A stretch of 44,001 nt of DNA, taken from the NCBI GenBank assembly GCA_964512045.1, contig CAZEJK010000014.1, positions 1 through 44,001 on the forward strand, written 5' to 3'. Below are positions 11,422 to 22,030 of the stretch, piece after piece. Position 1 is the stretch's first letter, and the number at the start of each line of letters is the position of its first letter. The translations under genes and the position numbers were made by a program. The DNA comes from CAZEJK01 sp964512045. Lineage in GTDB: Bacteria; Acidobacteriota; Thermoanaerobaculia; Thermoanaerobaculales; Sulfomarinibacteraceae. The notes beneath the pieces are model-generated. The model was not told the origin of the DNA, made no database searches, and was given only the letters and a program-made list of their open reading frames with translations.

Positions 11422-13053
11422 CTACTCTTGAACGTCGGCCATCGTGCCGGCGCCGACAGCGTCGGTGGACGACCGGGTCACCGCCACCGGCGGCTCCTCC
11501 GCATCGCCTGCGCGCTCCGTCTCGATGATCTCCACGACCCGGTCCACAGTTGGCGCCATCCGATCGAAGAACGGCTTCGGATACAGACCGATCCAGAACG
11601 CGATCACGATCAGCGGGATCAGTGTCCACTGCTCCCGACGCGTCAGGTCGGTGAGCGAGCTATTCGCCTCCACCGTCACCTCGCCGAAGAACACCCGCTG
11701 GTACAGCCAGAGCATGTAGGCCGCACCAAGGACGATCCCGGTTGCCGCGATGACCGCCCACCAGTGGTTGGCAGCGAACGCCCCGATCAGAATCGTGAAC
11801 TCACCGATAAAGCCGTTCAGCGTTGGCAGGCCGATCGATGACAGCGTCATGATCAAGAAGAACATGGCGTACACCGGCATGATCTTCGCCAGCCCTCCGT
11901 ACTCGGCGATCAGCCGGGTGTGGCGGCGCTCGTACACGATGCCGACGAGAAGGAAGAGCGCGCCGGTCGAGACCCCGTGGTTGATCATCTGCAGGATCGA
12001 GCCGCGCACGCCGGCCTCGTTGAGGGCGAACATTCCGATCATCACGAAGCCCATGTGGCTCACCGAGGAGTAGGCCACCAGCTTTTTCATGTCCTTCTGC
12101 GCCATCGCCACCAACGCCCCGTAGATGATGGCGATCAACGACAGCGCGGCGACCCATGGAACGGCCTTGATGGTGGCATCCGGCAGGATCGGCAACGATA
12201 GACGGACAAATCCGTACGTCCCCATCTTCAGCAGGACACCGGCCAGGATCACCGAGCCCGCCGTCGGCGCCTCCACGTGGGCGTCCGGCAACCATGTATG
12301 GAACGGGAACATCGGCACCTTGATGGCGAACCCCACGAAGAACGCCAGGAACACCCAGAACTGCAGCCCCGCCGGGATCTGGGGCGCGATGGCATACAGC
12401 TGGGCGAACTCGAACGTGGCCTCGTGACCGAGGCCTGGCAGCCCGATCGCTGCCATCCCGTCCGCGTTGTAGAAGTACAGCGCGAGGATTCCCACCAGCA
12501 TCAGCACCGAGCCGACCAGGGTGTACAGGAAGAACTTGATCGCTGCATAGAGCTTGCGCGGTCCGCCCCAGACCCCGATAAGGAAGTACATCGGGACCAG
12601 CATGACCTCCCAGAACACGTAGAACAGGATGAAGTCGAGCGCCATGAACACGCCCAGCATCCCGGTCTGCAGGAGCAGGAGGAACACGTAGTACTCCTTC
12701 TGCCGATGGGTGATCGCGGTGAACGACGAGTACACCGAGATGAAGCCCAGCACCGTTGTCAGGAGGATCAGCAGGATCGAGAAGCCGTCCACCCCGAACA
12801 GGTACTGCGCCCCCACCTTGGGGATCCAGTCCGCCTGGGTGACGAACTGGAACTGCGCCCCGCCCGTGTCGTACAGGAACCAGAGGGGGATCGACAGAAG
12901 CATGTCAACACCCGCCACGACGGTGGCGACGGTCTTGATCATGCCGCTGTTCTCCTTCTTGACGAGGAAGATGATCCCCAACGCCCCGAGCAGTGGCACG
13001 TAGCAGATCAGGTTGAGCAACCAGCCGAGTTCGTACGAGTACAGGTTTTCCAT
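11422..13053 (-). CDS. nuoM: NADH-quinone oxidoreductase subunit M
   Basis: Second antiporter-like pump of complex I. 543 residues, about fourteen helices. Diagnostic segments are FILFYVFWEVMLVPMYFLIG with the essential helix-5 Glu, KFFLYTLVGSVLMLVGILAL, FAIKVPMFPFHTWLPDAHVE with the helix-7 Lys and the conserved His, and KDMKKLVAYSSVSHMGFVMI. A soluble C-terminal tail of about 35 residues follows the last helix. GGAG directly abuts the ATG at 13053, with a GGGG 6 nt before it, so the ribosome-binding site is suboptimal. A gap of 128 bp separates it from nuoL, the longest spacer between nuo genes. Confidence 0.96.
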   Translation of the reverse strand: MENLYSYELGWLLNLICYVPLLGALGIIFLVKKENSGMIKTVATVVAGVDMLLSIPLWFLYDTGGAQFQFVTQADWIPKVGAQYLFGVDGFSILLILLTTVLGFISVYSSFTAITHRQKEYYVFLLLLQTGMLGVFMALDFILFYVFWEVMLVPMYFLIGVWGGPRKLYAAIKFFLYTLVGSVLMLVGILALYFYNADGMAAIGLPGLGHEATFEFAQLYAIAPQIPAGLQFWVFLAFFVGFAIKVPMFPFHTWLPDAHVEAPTAGSVILAGVLLKMGTYGFVRLSLPILPDATIKAVPWVAALSLIAIIYGALVAMAQKDMKKLVAYSSVSHMGFVMIGMFALNEAGVRGSILQMINHGVSTGALFLLVGIVYERRHTRLIAEYGGLAKIMPVYAMFFLIMTLSSIGLPTLNGFIGEFTILIGAFAANHWWAVIAATGIVLGAAYMLWLYQRVFFGEVTVEANSSLTDLTRREQWTLIPLIVIAFWIGLYPKPFFDRMAPTVDRVVEIIETERAGDAEEPPVAVTRSSTDAVGAGTMADVQE

Positions 13054-13181
13054 CTCCTACCCCGCTCCATCAAAGCCGTCGGAGCCCGGCACTGGCGCGT
13101 TGCCGCCGCCCGTTGCTTCCGCTCTCGGTCGATTCCGGTTTCACGTGCACCATCGACTCCCTCATCCTGCAATCCGGACCA

Positions 13182-15434
<2,253 letters not shown>

Positions 15435-15436
15435 CG

Positions 15437-15739
15437 CTAGCTCCGCATCTCACGGGCCTCGTCGAGGCTCACCGACTTGCGCAGTCGAACCAGCGCCACC
15501 GTCAGCCCCAGACCGATCGCCGCTTCCGCAGCCGCCACAGCGATCACGAACACCGCCAGCACCTGCCCGGAGAGATCGCCGAGCCGCTCGGAGAAGGCGA
15601 TCAGATTCAGGTTGGCGGCGTTGAACACGAGCTCGAGTGACATCAGCACGGTGATGAAGTTCCGCCGGACCATCACGCCGATCACTCCGAGCACGAGCAG
15701 GATCAGCGACAGAATCACGTAATGGGTCGCGCCGATCAT
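15437..15739 (-). CDS. nuoK: NADH-quinone oxidoreductase subunit K
   Basis: Small three-helix subunit at the start of the proton-pumping arm, 100 residues. The conserved glutamates lie in the second and third helices (FITVLMSLELVFNAANLNLI and VIAVAAAEAAIGLGLTVALV). The ATG at 15739 overlaps the nuoJ stop as ATGA, preferred over a GTG three codons earlier. The C-terminal tail is charged (LRKSVSLDEAREMRS). Confidence 0.95.
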   Translation of the reverse strand: MIGATHYVILSLILLVLGVIGVMVRRNFITVLMSLELVFNAANLNLIAFSERLGDLSGQVLAVFVIAVAAAEAAIGLGLTVALVRLRKSVSLDEAREMRS

Positions 15740-16314
15740 GACTCCCACTCCCCCTTTTGCGGCTCCTCGCGATGCTGACGCATCGCCAGCACCACCGCAC
15801 CGATCATCGCCACCAGCAGTATGACCGAGACCACCTCGAACGGTACGAGGTACTTCTGGTAGAGCAACATGCCCACGGCCTCGGTGTTACCGGCCACCCC
15901 CGACTCTCCGGGGATCCGGCGGAGGGCATCCGCGTCCGCCCCGACGGCGCCGAGGCGCCCGAGGAGGATGTTCACTGCCACCAGGATGCCAAACGCCAGG
16001 CTCCCCAGCACCGCTGGCAGCACCAGCTGCGGCACCAGCGGCTCCTCCTGATTGAGATCGTGGACGTTGACCAGCATGATCACAAACAGGAACAGCACCA
16101 TGATTCCGCCGCCGTACACCAGAAGCTGGACGGCCGCCAGAAACTCGGCCTGCCGCATGACGAACAGGACGGCAACCATGACGAACGTCCATAGCAGCGA
16201 CAACGCCGAGTGGACCGGGCTTCGAAACGTCACCACGCCGATGGCGCCGGCCACGGTCAGCGCCGCCACGGTGTAGAAGACGACGGCGGCGAAGTGGGTG
16301 ATCAGAAAGTCCAT
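15736..16314 (-). CDS. nuoJ: NADH-quinone oxidoreductase subunit J
   Basis: Five-helix membrane subunit, 192 residues from the ATG at 16314, which overlaps the nuoI stop (TGATG). The conserved helix 3 with its pi-bulge region is seen in AEFLAAVQLLVYGGGIMVLF. A central loop of about 35 residues (LLGRLGAVGADADALRRIPG onward) is long for the family. The final helix VVSVILLVAMIGAVVLAM ends in a polar tail. It participates in coupling quinone chemistry to proton movement. Confidence 0.94.
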   Translation of the reverse strand: MDFLITHFAAVVFYTVAALTVAGAIGVVTFRSPVHSALSLLWTFVMVAVLFVMRQAEFLAAVQLLVYGGGIMVLFLFVIMLVNVHDLNQEEPLVPQLVLPAVLGSLAFGILVAVNILLGRLGAVGADADALRRIPGESGVAGNTEAVGMLLYQKYLVPFEVVSVILLVAMIGAVVLAMRQHREEPQKGEWES

Positions 16315-16859
16315 CACGAGCTCTCCTCCCCTTCCCCTTTGGCGCGGGTCTTCTCACCCGTGGGATCGCCCGGATTCTGACCGGCGTTCGGCGCCACCAC
16401 TCCCGGGTACGCCTGCACGCCCTCCCACCCTTCGAGCCGATCCTTGGTGAAGTACAGCTGCTCGTTGCGCTCGTAGGTCGCCAGCTCGTAGGTCTTGGTG
16501 GTCAGCCAGATCGCCTTCGGCTCTGTTGGACACGCCTCCTCGCACAGGCCGCAGAACATGCACCGCTTGACGTCGATGTCGTAGGAGGCAATACGCTTCT
16601 TCTTCTTGCCCTTCTCATCCTCGTACCGCTCGTAGCGGATATGAATGATCTCGATCGGACACGCCTTGGCACATAGCGCACAGTCGATGCAGCGCTCGCT
16701 GTTGTAGCCGAACATCCCGCGAAAGCGGTCGGTGGGCTCCAGCCGCTTCTCCGGGTACTGCACCGTGAACTTCTTCCGGAACAGGTACCCGCCCGTCACA
16801 CCGAGGCCAGTGAACAGGTCGAACGGGATCAGCCGAGAGAGGAAATCCATGAACCCCAT
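16314..16859 (-). CDS. nuoI: NADH-quinone oxidoreductase subunit I (two 4Fe-4S clusters)
   Basis: Peripheral iron-sulfur subunit that carries electrons towards NuoB. 181 residues with two ferredoxin motifs, CIDCALCAKACP and CMFCGLCEEACP, eight cluster cysteines in total. Between them is a basic insertion (DEKGKKKKRI). An N-terminal amphipathic stretch anchors the protein to the membrane face. The C-terminal 35 residues are low-complexity and polar. It starts 3 nt after the nuoH stop; an alternative Met is three codons downstream. Confidence 0.96.
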   Translation of the reverse strand: MGFMDFLSRLIPFDLFTGLGVTGGYLFRKKFTVQYPEKRLEPTDRFRGMFGYNSERCIDCALCAKACPIEIIHIRYERYEDEKGKKKKRIASYDIDVKRCMFCGLCEEACPTEPKAIWLTTKTYELATYERNEQLYFTKDRLEGWEGVQAYPGVVAPNAGQNPGDPTGEKTRAKGEGEESS

Positions 16860-16862
16860 GGC

Positions 16863-17915
16863 TCAGCCCTTCACCAGCAGCACGCCCAGAGCCACCAGCA
16901 TGACGTTCACCAACGACAGCGGGATGAGCCACTTCCAGCCCACTCGCATCAGCTGGTCGAACCGGTAGCGAGGAAACGTGCCGCGGAACCAGATGTAGCA
17001 GTACATGAACACCGCGACCTTCGCCAGGAACCAGACCACACCAGGAATGACGTCCAGGAACGACAGGAACCCGACGTTCGGGAACGGTGGCAGCCAGCCA
17101 CCGAAAAACAGGATCGTCGCCAGCGAGGCCACCACCATCATGTTGGCGTACTCGGCGAGGAAGAACAGGGCGAACTTCATCCCGGAGTACTCGGTATGGA
17201 AACCGGCCACCAGCTCGGACTCCGCCTCCGGCAGGTCAAACGGGTTCCGGTTGGTCTCCGCGACACCGCACACGAAGTAGATGCCGAGAGCCAATATCCC
17301 GGGGATGAAGAACCAGAGACCCGCGTCCTGCTGCGCGCGAACGATCTCCACCAGGCTCAACGATCCGGCCAGAAGCACCGCAGAGACCACCGCGAAACCG
17401 AGCGGCACCTCATAGGAGATCATCTGTGCAGCAGATCGGAGACCACCCATCAGGGAGAACTTCGAGTTGGAGGACCAGCCACCGAGGATCAACCCGTACA
17501 CACCGATGGTGCTCACACCGAGGATGTAGAGAACGCCGATGTTGATATCCGAGATCACCTGGTGGACCTGCACCCCGGCCACCTCGAACGGCTCGCCGAA
17601 GGGGATCACGGCCCATACCAGCAGCGCTGGAACGATAATCAGACACGGCGCCAGCATGAACACGAACTTCTGGGACCCGGACGGAACGAGATCCTCTTTC
17701 ACAAAGAGCTTGAGCCCATCGGCGATCGGCTGGAGCCAGCCGCGGGGCCCCACGCGGTTCGGGCCGATGCGCACCTGCAGGTACGCCAGGACCTTGCGCT
17801 CGGCAAACGTCAGGTAGGCCACGATCAGCATGAGCACGGTGAAGATCACACCGATCTTGACCATCGGGATCGTGACCAGGCTCAGCAGTGGCTCGGACCA
17901 CATCGCAGACAGCAT
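16863..17915 (-). CDS. nuoH: NADH-quinone oxidoreductase subunit H
   Basis: Membrane subunit that forms the quinone chamber with NuoB and NuoD. 350 residues with about eight helices. Conserved stretches: AERKVLAYLQVRIGPNRVGP, PIADGLKLFVKEDLVP, AAQMISYEVPLGF, and the acidic loop FDLPEAESELVAGFHTEYSG. The Shine-Dalgarno AGGAGG overlaps the nuoD stop region and sits 5 nt before the ATG. In the canonical order nuoE, nuoF and nuoG lie between nuoD and nuoH; here only 9 nt separate them. Confidence 0.96.
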   Translation of the reverse strand: MLSAMWSEPLLSLVTIPMVKIGVIFTVLMLIVAYLTFAERKVLAYLQVRIGPNRVGPRGWLQPIADGLKLFVKEDLVPSGSQKFVFMLAPCLIIVPALLVWAVIPFGEPFEVAGVQVHQVISDINIGVLYILGVSTIGVYGLILGGWSSNSKFSLMGGLRSAAQMISYEVPLGFAVVSAVLLAGSLSLVEIVRAQQDAGLWFFIPGILALGIYFVCGVAETNRNPFDLPEAESELVAGFHTEYSGMKFALFFLAEYANMMVVASLATILFFGGWLPPFPNVGFLSFLDVIPGVVWFLAKVAVFMYCYIWFRGTFPRYRFDQLMRVGWKWLIPLSLVNVMLVALGVLLVKG

Positions 17916-17924
17916 CGCAGCCTC

Positions 17925-19049
17925 CTAGCGGTCGATCTCGCCGAGGACGATATCGAGAGTTCCGATCACGGCCACCAGGTCGGCAACCAGCGATCCCTCC
18001 ACCATCTTCGGCAGCGACTGCAGGTTGATGAACGACGGTGGACGGACGTGGCACCGGTACGGTGTGGTGCCCTTGGGAGTGGTCACCAGGAAGTAGCCCA
18101 GCTCACCCTTCGGCGCCTCCACCGAGGCATACACCATCCCCTCGCCAGCGCGGAGCACCTTCGGAACCTTCGCCATCGTCGGACCATCTGGCAGACGATC
18201 GAGGCACTGACGGACGATCCGCGTCGACTGCCGCATCTCCTCCATCCGCACCAGGTAGCGATCGTAGGTGTCGCCTTTGCTCCCGATCGGCACCTCGAAG
18301 TCGACCTCGTCGTACCGGTCGTACGGAAACACCTTGCGGATGTCCCACTTCACACCGGAGCCGCGCAGAGGCGGTCCCGTCAGGCCGTAGTCGATCGCCT
18401 CCTCGGCAGAGATCACGCCGACGTCCACGGTCCTGCCCTTCCAGATCCGGTTATTGGTGAGCAGGTTCTCGTACTCGACGATGTGGGCCGGGAACCGTTC
18501 GATGAAGTCGGAGCACTTCTCGACCCAGCCATCGGGCAGCTCGAACGGAACCCCACCGATCCGCATGCAGTTCAGCGTCAGTCGCGCGCCGCAGTACTCC
18601 TCGAACAGGTCGAGAATCTCCTCGCGCTCACGGAACGTATAGAAGAACGGGGTGATGGCCCCGATATCGATCGCGTGGGTGGCCAGCCAGAGCAGGTGGG
18701 AAGCGAGCCGCTGCAGCTCCGCAAGAATCATCCGGATGTAGCATGCCCGCGGCGGCGGCGTGATCCCCGCCAGCTTCTCGACCGCGAGACAGTACGCCTG
18801 GTTGTTGGTTGCCGCGGCCGTGTAGTCGAGGCGATCCGTGTGCGGGATTGCCTGTGGAAACGTCTGTGTCTCGAACAGCTTCTCGGTGCCCCGGTGGAGG
18901 TACCCGATGATCGGCTTGGCATCGAGGATCTTCTCGCCATCGAGCTTGAGCTGTACCCGCAACACCCCGTGGGTGGCCGGATGCTGCGGCCCGAAGCTGA
19001 GCTCCATCTCGTCGACATCGAACAGCGTTTCGTGGTCGAGGTCGGTCAT
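17925..19049 (-). CDS. nuoD: NADH-quinone oxidoreductase subunit D (49-kDa)
   Basis: Quinone-binding subunit related to the large subunit of NiFe hydrogenases. 374 residues. It starts with MELSFGPQHPATHGVLRV, whose His loop contacts the quinone head group, and contains GYLHRGTEKL, TDRLDYTAAATNN, and the closing segment APSFINLQSLPKMVEGSLVA-type block with DIVLGEIDR at the C terminus. The ATG overlaps the nuoC stop as ATGA. It is a separate gene, not a nuoCD fusion. Confidence 0.95.
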   Translation of the reverse strand: MTDLDHETLFDVDEMELSFGPQHPATHGVLRVQLKLDGEKILDAKPIIGYLHRGTEKLFETQTFPQAIPHTDRLDYTAAATNNQAYCLAVEKLAGITPPPRACYIRMILAELQRLASHLLWLATHAIDIGAITPFFYTFREREEILDLFEEYCGARLTLNCMRIGGVPFELPDGWVEKCSDFIERFPAHIVEYENLLTNNRIWKGRTVDVGVISAEEAIDYGLTGPPLRGSGVKWDIRKVFPYDRYDEVDFEVPIGSKGDTYDRYLVRMEEMRQSTRIVRQCLDRLPDGPTMAKVPKVLRAGEGMVYASVEAPKGELGYFLVTTPKGTTPYRCHVRPPSFINLQSLPKMVEGSLVADLVAVIGTLDIVLGEIDR

Positions 19050-19912
19050 ACCGTCTCCTCTTCCCCAACCGGACCACCGCCCGGCGGGAACGTGTCCGGG
19101 TAGATCGCAGCCCCGGTGTCGATCCCTTCAACGGGGAAGTCCTTGCGCAACGGATGACCGTTGAACCCTTCCCACGTCAGGATCCGCTCGAGGTTCGGAT
19201 GACCCTCGAAGATCACTCCGAACATGTCGTACACCTCGCGCTCCATCCAGTTGGCCGTGGTCCACACCGACACCACCGATGGAACCGGCTGATCCTCTCC
19301 GGCAACCACTCGCAACCGAAGCCGCTTCGAGTCCCGGAACCGGTGCATCCAGTAGATGACGTCGAACCGGCCTTCTTCGCGCTCTGGCCAATCCGCGGCC
19401 GTGAGGTCCACCAGAAAGGAGAACTCTCGCTCGTCGCGGAGGTACGTACAGGTGTCGACGATCTCGCCCAAGGGGACCGTTACGGTGACATCTCCGGCGA
19501 ACCGGTCGGCCGCCACCACGGCATCCGGGCGCGCCTCGGCCAGCGCGGCCACGTCCTCGTCGTCAGCGGCGTCCTCGTGACCGGGAGGAACCGGCTTCTC
19601 CTCCCATGGAGGCTTCGGGGGCTCGTCGCCTTTGGCCTCCTTGGCGGCTGCAGCCTTCGCCTTCGCGGCCGCGATCTTGGCCTTCCTGGCCTCTTCGGAG
19701 TCAGCTGACTGGCTCGGCTTGGACTCCTGCTTCGCATCCTGCGACGGCTTGGACTCGGCTGGTCCTTCGCCGTCCGCCGGCTTGGGCTCGGGCGCCTTCG
19801 CGTCACCGGCGTCCGATGCTCCGCCCCCGCTCGAGGGCGCCTCGGTGGTTTCGGGCTCCTCGGGGCTCGCACCAGTACCGTTCGGACGATCAGGGTTCGG
19901 CTTGTCGTTCAT
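19046..19912 (-). CDS. nuoC: NADH-quinone oxidoreductase subunit C (30-kDa) with a disordered N-terminal extension
   Basis: 288 residues from the ATG at 19912, chosen for GAGG 5 nt upstream and its position 5 nt after the nuoB stop. Residues about 120-288 are the NuoC domain, ending in the family signature RILTWEGFNGHPLRKDFPVE. The first roughly 115 residues are unusual: Pro, Ala, Glu, Lys and Ser rich, with SKPSQDAKQESKPSQ and a helical KIAAAKAKAAAAKEAK run, followed by PPKPPWEEKPVPPGHE. Such a tail is absent from the standard protein. It is probably exposed on the hydrophilic arm and may mediate contacts; this is inference. Confidence 0.94.
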   Translation of the reverse strand: MNDKPNPDRPNGTGASPEEPETTEAPSSGGGASDAGDAKAPEPKPADGEGPAESKPSQDAKQESKPSQSADSEEARKAKIAAAKAKAAAAKEAKGDEPPKPPWEEKPVPPGHEDAADDEDVAALAEARPDAVVAADRFAGDVTVTVPLGEIVDTCTYLRDEREFSFLVDLTAADWPEREEGRFDVIYWMHRFRDSKRLRLRVVAGEDQPVPSVVSVWTTANWMEREVYDMFGVIFEGHPNLERILTWEGFNGHPLRKDFPVEGIDTGAAIYPDTFPPGGGPVGEEETV

Positions 19913-19919
19913 GGGGACC

Positions 19920-20408
19920 TCACGATGCCTCACGGCGAGCGATGGTCATGCGGTCGATCTTGCGCTGGAGCTGCATCAGTCCGTACAGCAGCGCCTCGGG
20001 CCGCGGCGGACATCCCGGTATGTACACGTCGACGGGCACAATCCGATCGACCCCTTGCGTGACAGCGTACGTCCGGTACGGTCCACCGCAGGTCGCACAC
20101 GCCCCCATCGCCAGCACCCACTTCGGCTCTGCCATCTGGTCGTACAGCCGTTTGACCACCGGCGCCATCTTCTCGGTCACGGTACCGGAGACGATCATCA
20201 TGTCCGCCTGACGCGGGGATCCGCGGAACACCTCCGCACCGAATCGGGCCATGTCGTAGCGGGGATCGAGCACAGCCATCATCTCGATGGCGCAGCACGC
20301 CAGGCCGAACTGCATCGGCCACAACGAGCTCCGTCGCGCCCAGTTGAAGACCAGATCGTAGGTTGTGGTGATGATGTTCTTGGAGAAACGGTCCTCGATC
20401 AGGCCCAT
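19920..20408 (-). CDS. nuoB: NADH-quinone oxidoreductase subunit B (cluster N2)
   Basis: Carries the terminal 4Fe-4S cluster N2 that reduces quinone. 162 residues. Cluster ligands are visible in GLACCAIEMM (adjacent cysteines), GACATCGGPY and YIPGCPPRPEAL. The ATG at 20408 lies within the last codons of nuoA, a 10-nt overlap that implies translational coupling. A longer open frame upstream reads through nuoA in another frame and is not part of the gene. Confidence 0.97.
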   Translation of the reverse strand: MGLIEDRFSKNIITTTYDLVFNWARRSSLWPMQFGLACCAIEMMAVLDPRYDMARFGAEVFRGSPRQADMMIVSGTVTEKMAPVVKRLYDQMAEPKWVLAMGACATCGGPYRTYAVTQGVDRIVPVDVYIPGCPPRPEALLYGLMQLQRKIDRMTIARREAS

Positions 20409-20755
20409 TCCAGCGCTCCCTTTCTCCATACGTAGATATAGCCCACGACGAGGATCGCCAGAAAGACGAACATCTCGATGAATCCGAACAGGAGAAGCCG
20501 ATCGAACGCCACAGCCCACGGGAACAGGAAGATCGTCTCCACATCGAAGACCACGAACAGGACTGCGATGACGTAGTAGCGGATCGAGAACCGTGTCTCG
20601 AGCGCTGTGGTGTCCACCTTGACCCCGCACTCGTACGGCTCCCCCTTCACCGGATTCGGAGCGCCCGCACGGACCAGCTTGGCGATCAGCAAGGTGAGAA
20701 TCGGAAAAGAGATCGCCACCAGGGCAAAAATGAGGATCGGTACGTATTCGGTCAT
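20399..20755 (-). CDS. nuoA: NADH-quinone oxidoreductase subunit A
   Basis: Three-helix membrane subunit, 118 residues. The loop PVKGEPYECGVKVDTTALET contains the conserved Cys, followed by RFSIRYYVIAVLFVVFDVET with the acidic DVET motif. The ATG at 20755 follows GGAGGAGGC. First gene of the operon, about 26 nt from the predicted transcript start. Confidence 0.97.
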   Translation of the reverse strand: MTEYVPILIFALVAISFPILTLLIAKLVRAGAPNPVKGEPYECGVKVDTTALETRFSIRYYVIAVLFVVFDVETIFLFPWAVAFDRLLLFGFIEMFVFLAILVVGYIYVWRKGALEWA

Positions 20756-20787
20756 GCCTCCTCCACCCCCCTCGGCAGGCGGCGCCC

Positions 20788-20815
20788 ATTGTAGCCAGTC
20801 GGCGGGCGCTGTCAA
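20788..20815 (-). promoter_or_regulatory. Promoter of the nuo-atp operon
   Basis: On the minus strand TTGACA (plus 20810-20815) and TACAAT (20788-20793) with a 16-nt spacer. The start would be near 20781. It appears to be the only good promoter ahead of fifteen genes. Confidence 0.75.
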
Positions 20816-20910
20816 TCAAACCTCAGCTCAACTGTCTCTCTCGGCGCGGCTTGCGCGACAGAGACACGGTCTCAGACGTGTACGTTCGCCGTTCACGACG
20901 CGACGTCCGC

Positions 20911-21312
20911 TCACGCCGGTGCGCCGCCATCGGGAACGTGGTGCTGCCACCACTGCTCACGGTCGGTATCGCCAGCGGGGATGAAGTCGTGGACCTCATC
21001 AAAGGTGACGGCCCACGCGTCGTCGGGAAGCTCGTCACCCACGACCAGCACATCGGCTCGGTTCGGGTTCGCCGGCTCGCCGACCAGAGCCACCGGTACG
21101 TCCACCTCGCCCTGCTCCCGGCTCCACAGCTCATGCGCGATGAAGGAGCCCTTGTCGAACGTCCACAGGTAGTCGTCCAGCATCTGGCGCCGACCGTCGT
21201 CGGCCATCCAGACAACGACACGACGTCCATCGCCAACGAGCTGCTGCAGCACTCGGACCAGCTCGCCCGCCCGCTTGCTCCCCGGCAACTGGTGCAGCTG
21301 GACAATCGGCAT
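20911..21312 (-). CDS. holC: DNA polymerase III chi subunit-like protein
   Basis: About 133 residues. The core VQLHQLPGSKRAGELVRVLQ with LVGDGRRVVVWMADDGRRQM, then LDDYLWTFDKGSFIAHELW, matches HolC, the clamp-loader accessory that contacts single-strand DNA-binding protein. The C terminus is acidic. The start at 21312 (MPIVQLHQ) fits the family start; no Shine-Dalgarno is visible, and a TATACT box ends 6 nt before the ATG, suggesting a leaderless transcript. A longer frame extends upstream to 21405 but that part lacks family features. It lies upstream of, and in the same direction as, the nuo operon, but nuoA has its own promoter. Confidence 0.8.
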   Translation of the reverse strand: MPIVQLHQLPGSKRAGELVRVLQQLVGDGRRVVVWMADDGRRQMLDDYLWTFDKGSFIAHELWSREQGEVDVPVALVGEPANPNRADVLVVGDELPDDAWAVTFDEVHDFIPAGDTDREQWWQHHVPDGGAPA

Positions 21313-21318
21313 CGCCGC

Positions 21319-21324
21319 AGTATA
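21319..21324 (-). promoter_or_regulatory. -10 box giving a leaderless holC transcript
   Basis: TATACT on the minus strand is followed by six bases and then the holC ATG, so transcription would start at the A of ATG. No convincing -35 box is present. Confidence 0.4.
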
Positions 21325-21791
21325 GCGATCCCGAAGGCAAGCGGAAGTCTTCACCGTAGGAGTGCACGGTCGCTCCTGCGGCTTCCTGGAGCCGGCCCCG
21401 GCCATCCGGATCCCGGCCCGCGGCCCCCGGCGAGACTGCGCCGGAAGCGAGCTTCGTGAACGGCTCGTTGATAGAGGCCGGAAGAACCTCGCCTATCCCA
21501 CCCACCACGTCATCTCGACCGAGCTGTCGTGGGCGATCTCTGTGTCGGCAGCAGGGGACTTCGTTGATGCTCCTGAGCACCTGGCGAGCGGAGAGATCCC
21601 GTGGGAGAACCATAGCCTTCCGGTCCCGGTCAACGGTCCTGGCCCGGGACGCCGGTCACCGAACTCCGGCGATGACCATGCAGCGGCGAAAAGCGTACGG
21701 GTGGACGGGGTTTCGTGGGCTTGGTGGTGCGGTGGTCGGCGCATGGAGCTCGATGGTGGATATCGGTGGGGCAGCAGTCAGTACGCGTGCC

Positions 21792-21863
21792 GGTCAACCC
21801 GATGAGCGGGGCTTCAGTGTTCCGGGGCCGGCAGCCGGCTGCCGGGGCGGGGACCGGGGCCAG
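21792..21863 (+). repeat. GC-rich dispersed repeat, copy 1 core
   Basis: Aligns without gaps to 32276-32347, with 64 of 72 positions equal by my count. It starts GGTCAACCCGATG, contains GGGCTTCAGTGTTCCGGGGC and ends GACCGGGGCCAG. The matching tail lies at about 22000-22031, further away than in copy 2 because a REP-like unit and extra sequence lie between. Confidence 0.75.
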
Positions 21864-21910
21864 TGCCGGTGCCGGGGAGGCTTCGTTGGATCGATCGTGA
21901 ACGCAGCCCC

Positions 21911-21950
21911 TCCACCCACCCGCCGGCGAGACGCCGGCTCCCACAACTGA
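21911..21950 (-). repeat. REP-like hairpin repeat, copy A
   Basis: GCCGGCG (21922-21928), AGA loop, CGCCGGC (21932-21938), flanked by CCACCCACCC on the left and CCCACAACT on the right. Same layout as the units near 38.7, 39.1 and 43.9 kb, with a single hairpin and no partner unit. Confidence 0.7.
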
Positions 21951-22030
21951 AGAGCAGTCAGTCCGGTTGTAGTGACCCGCGCGTACCCCGGCGTAGCCGC
22001 GGCGGGTGGGTGGGGGAAAGTGAAGCCGGG

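Larger units (their letters stand above)
21325..22030. other. Non-coding, repeat-rich stretch between holC and the KamA-family gene
   Basis: About 700 bp with no credible gene. It contains a GC-rich repeat fragment near 21393-21440, a 72-bp core shared with 32276-32347, a REP-like hairpin at 21911-21950, and a tail near 22000-22030 (GGGTGGGTGGGGGAAAGTGA) that resembles the tail of the second copy near 32375-32402. Confidence 0.6.

Noticed and set aside
17196..19103. A 635-codon plus-strand frame opposite nuoH and nuoD
   Set aside because: Composition is that of an antisense shadow and both nuo genes are certain.
20825..20875. Terminator of holC (TGTCTCT/AGAGACA arms)
   Set aside because: The 7-bp arms are far apart and no U-rich tail follows on the minus strand.
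21131..21950. Open frames of 130-165 codons in the holC-KamA spacer on both strands
   Set aside because: They cross dispersed repeats and show no start signals or domain-like sequence.
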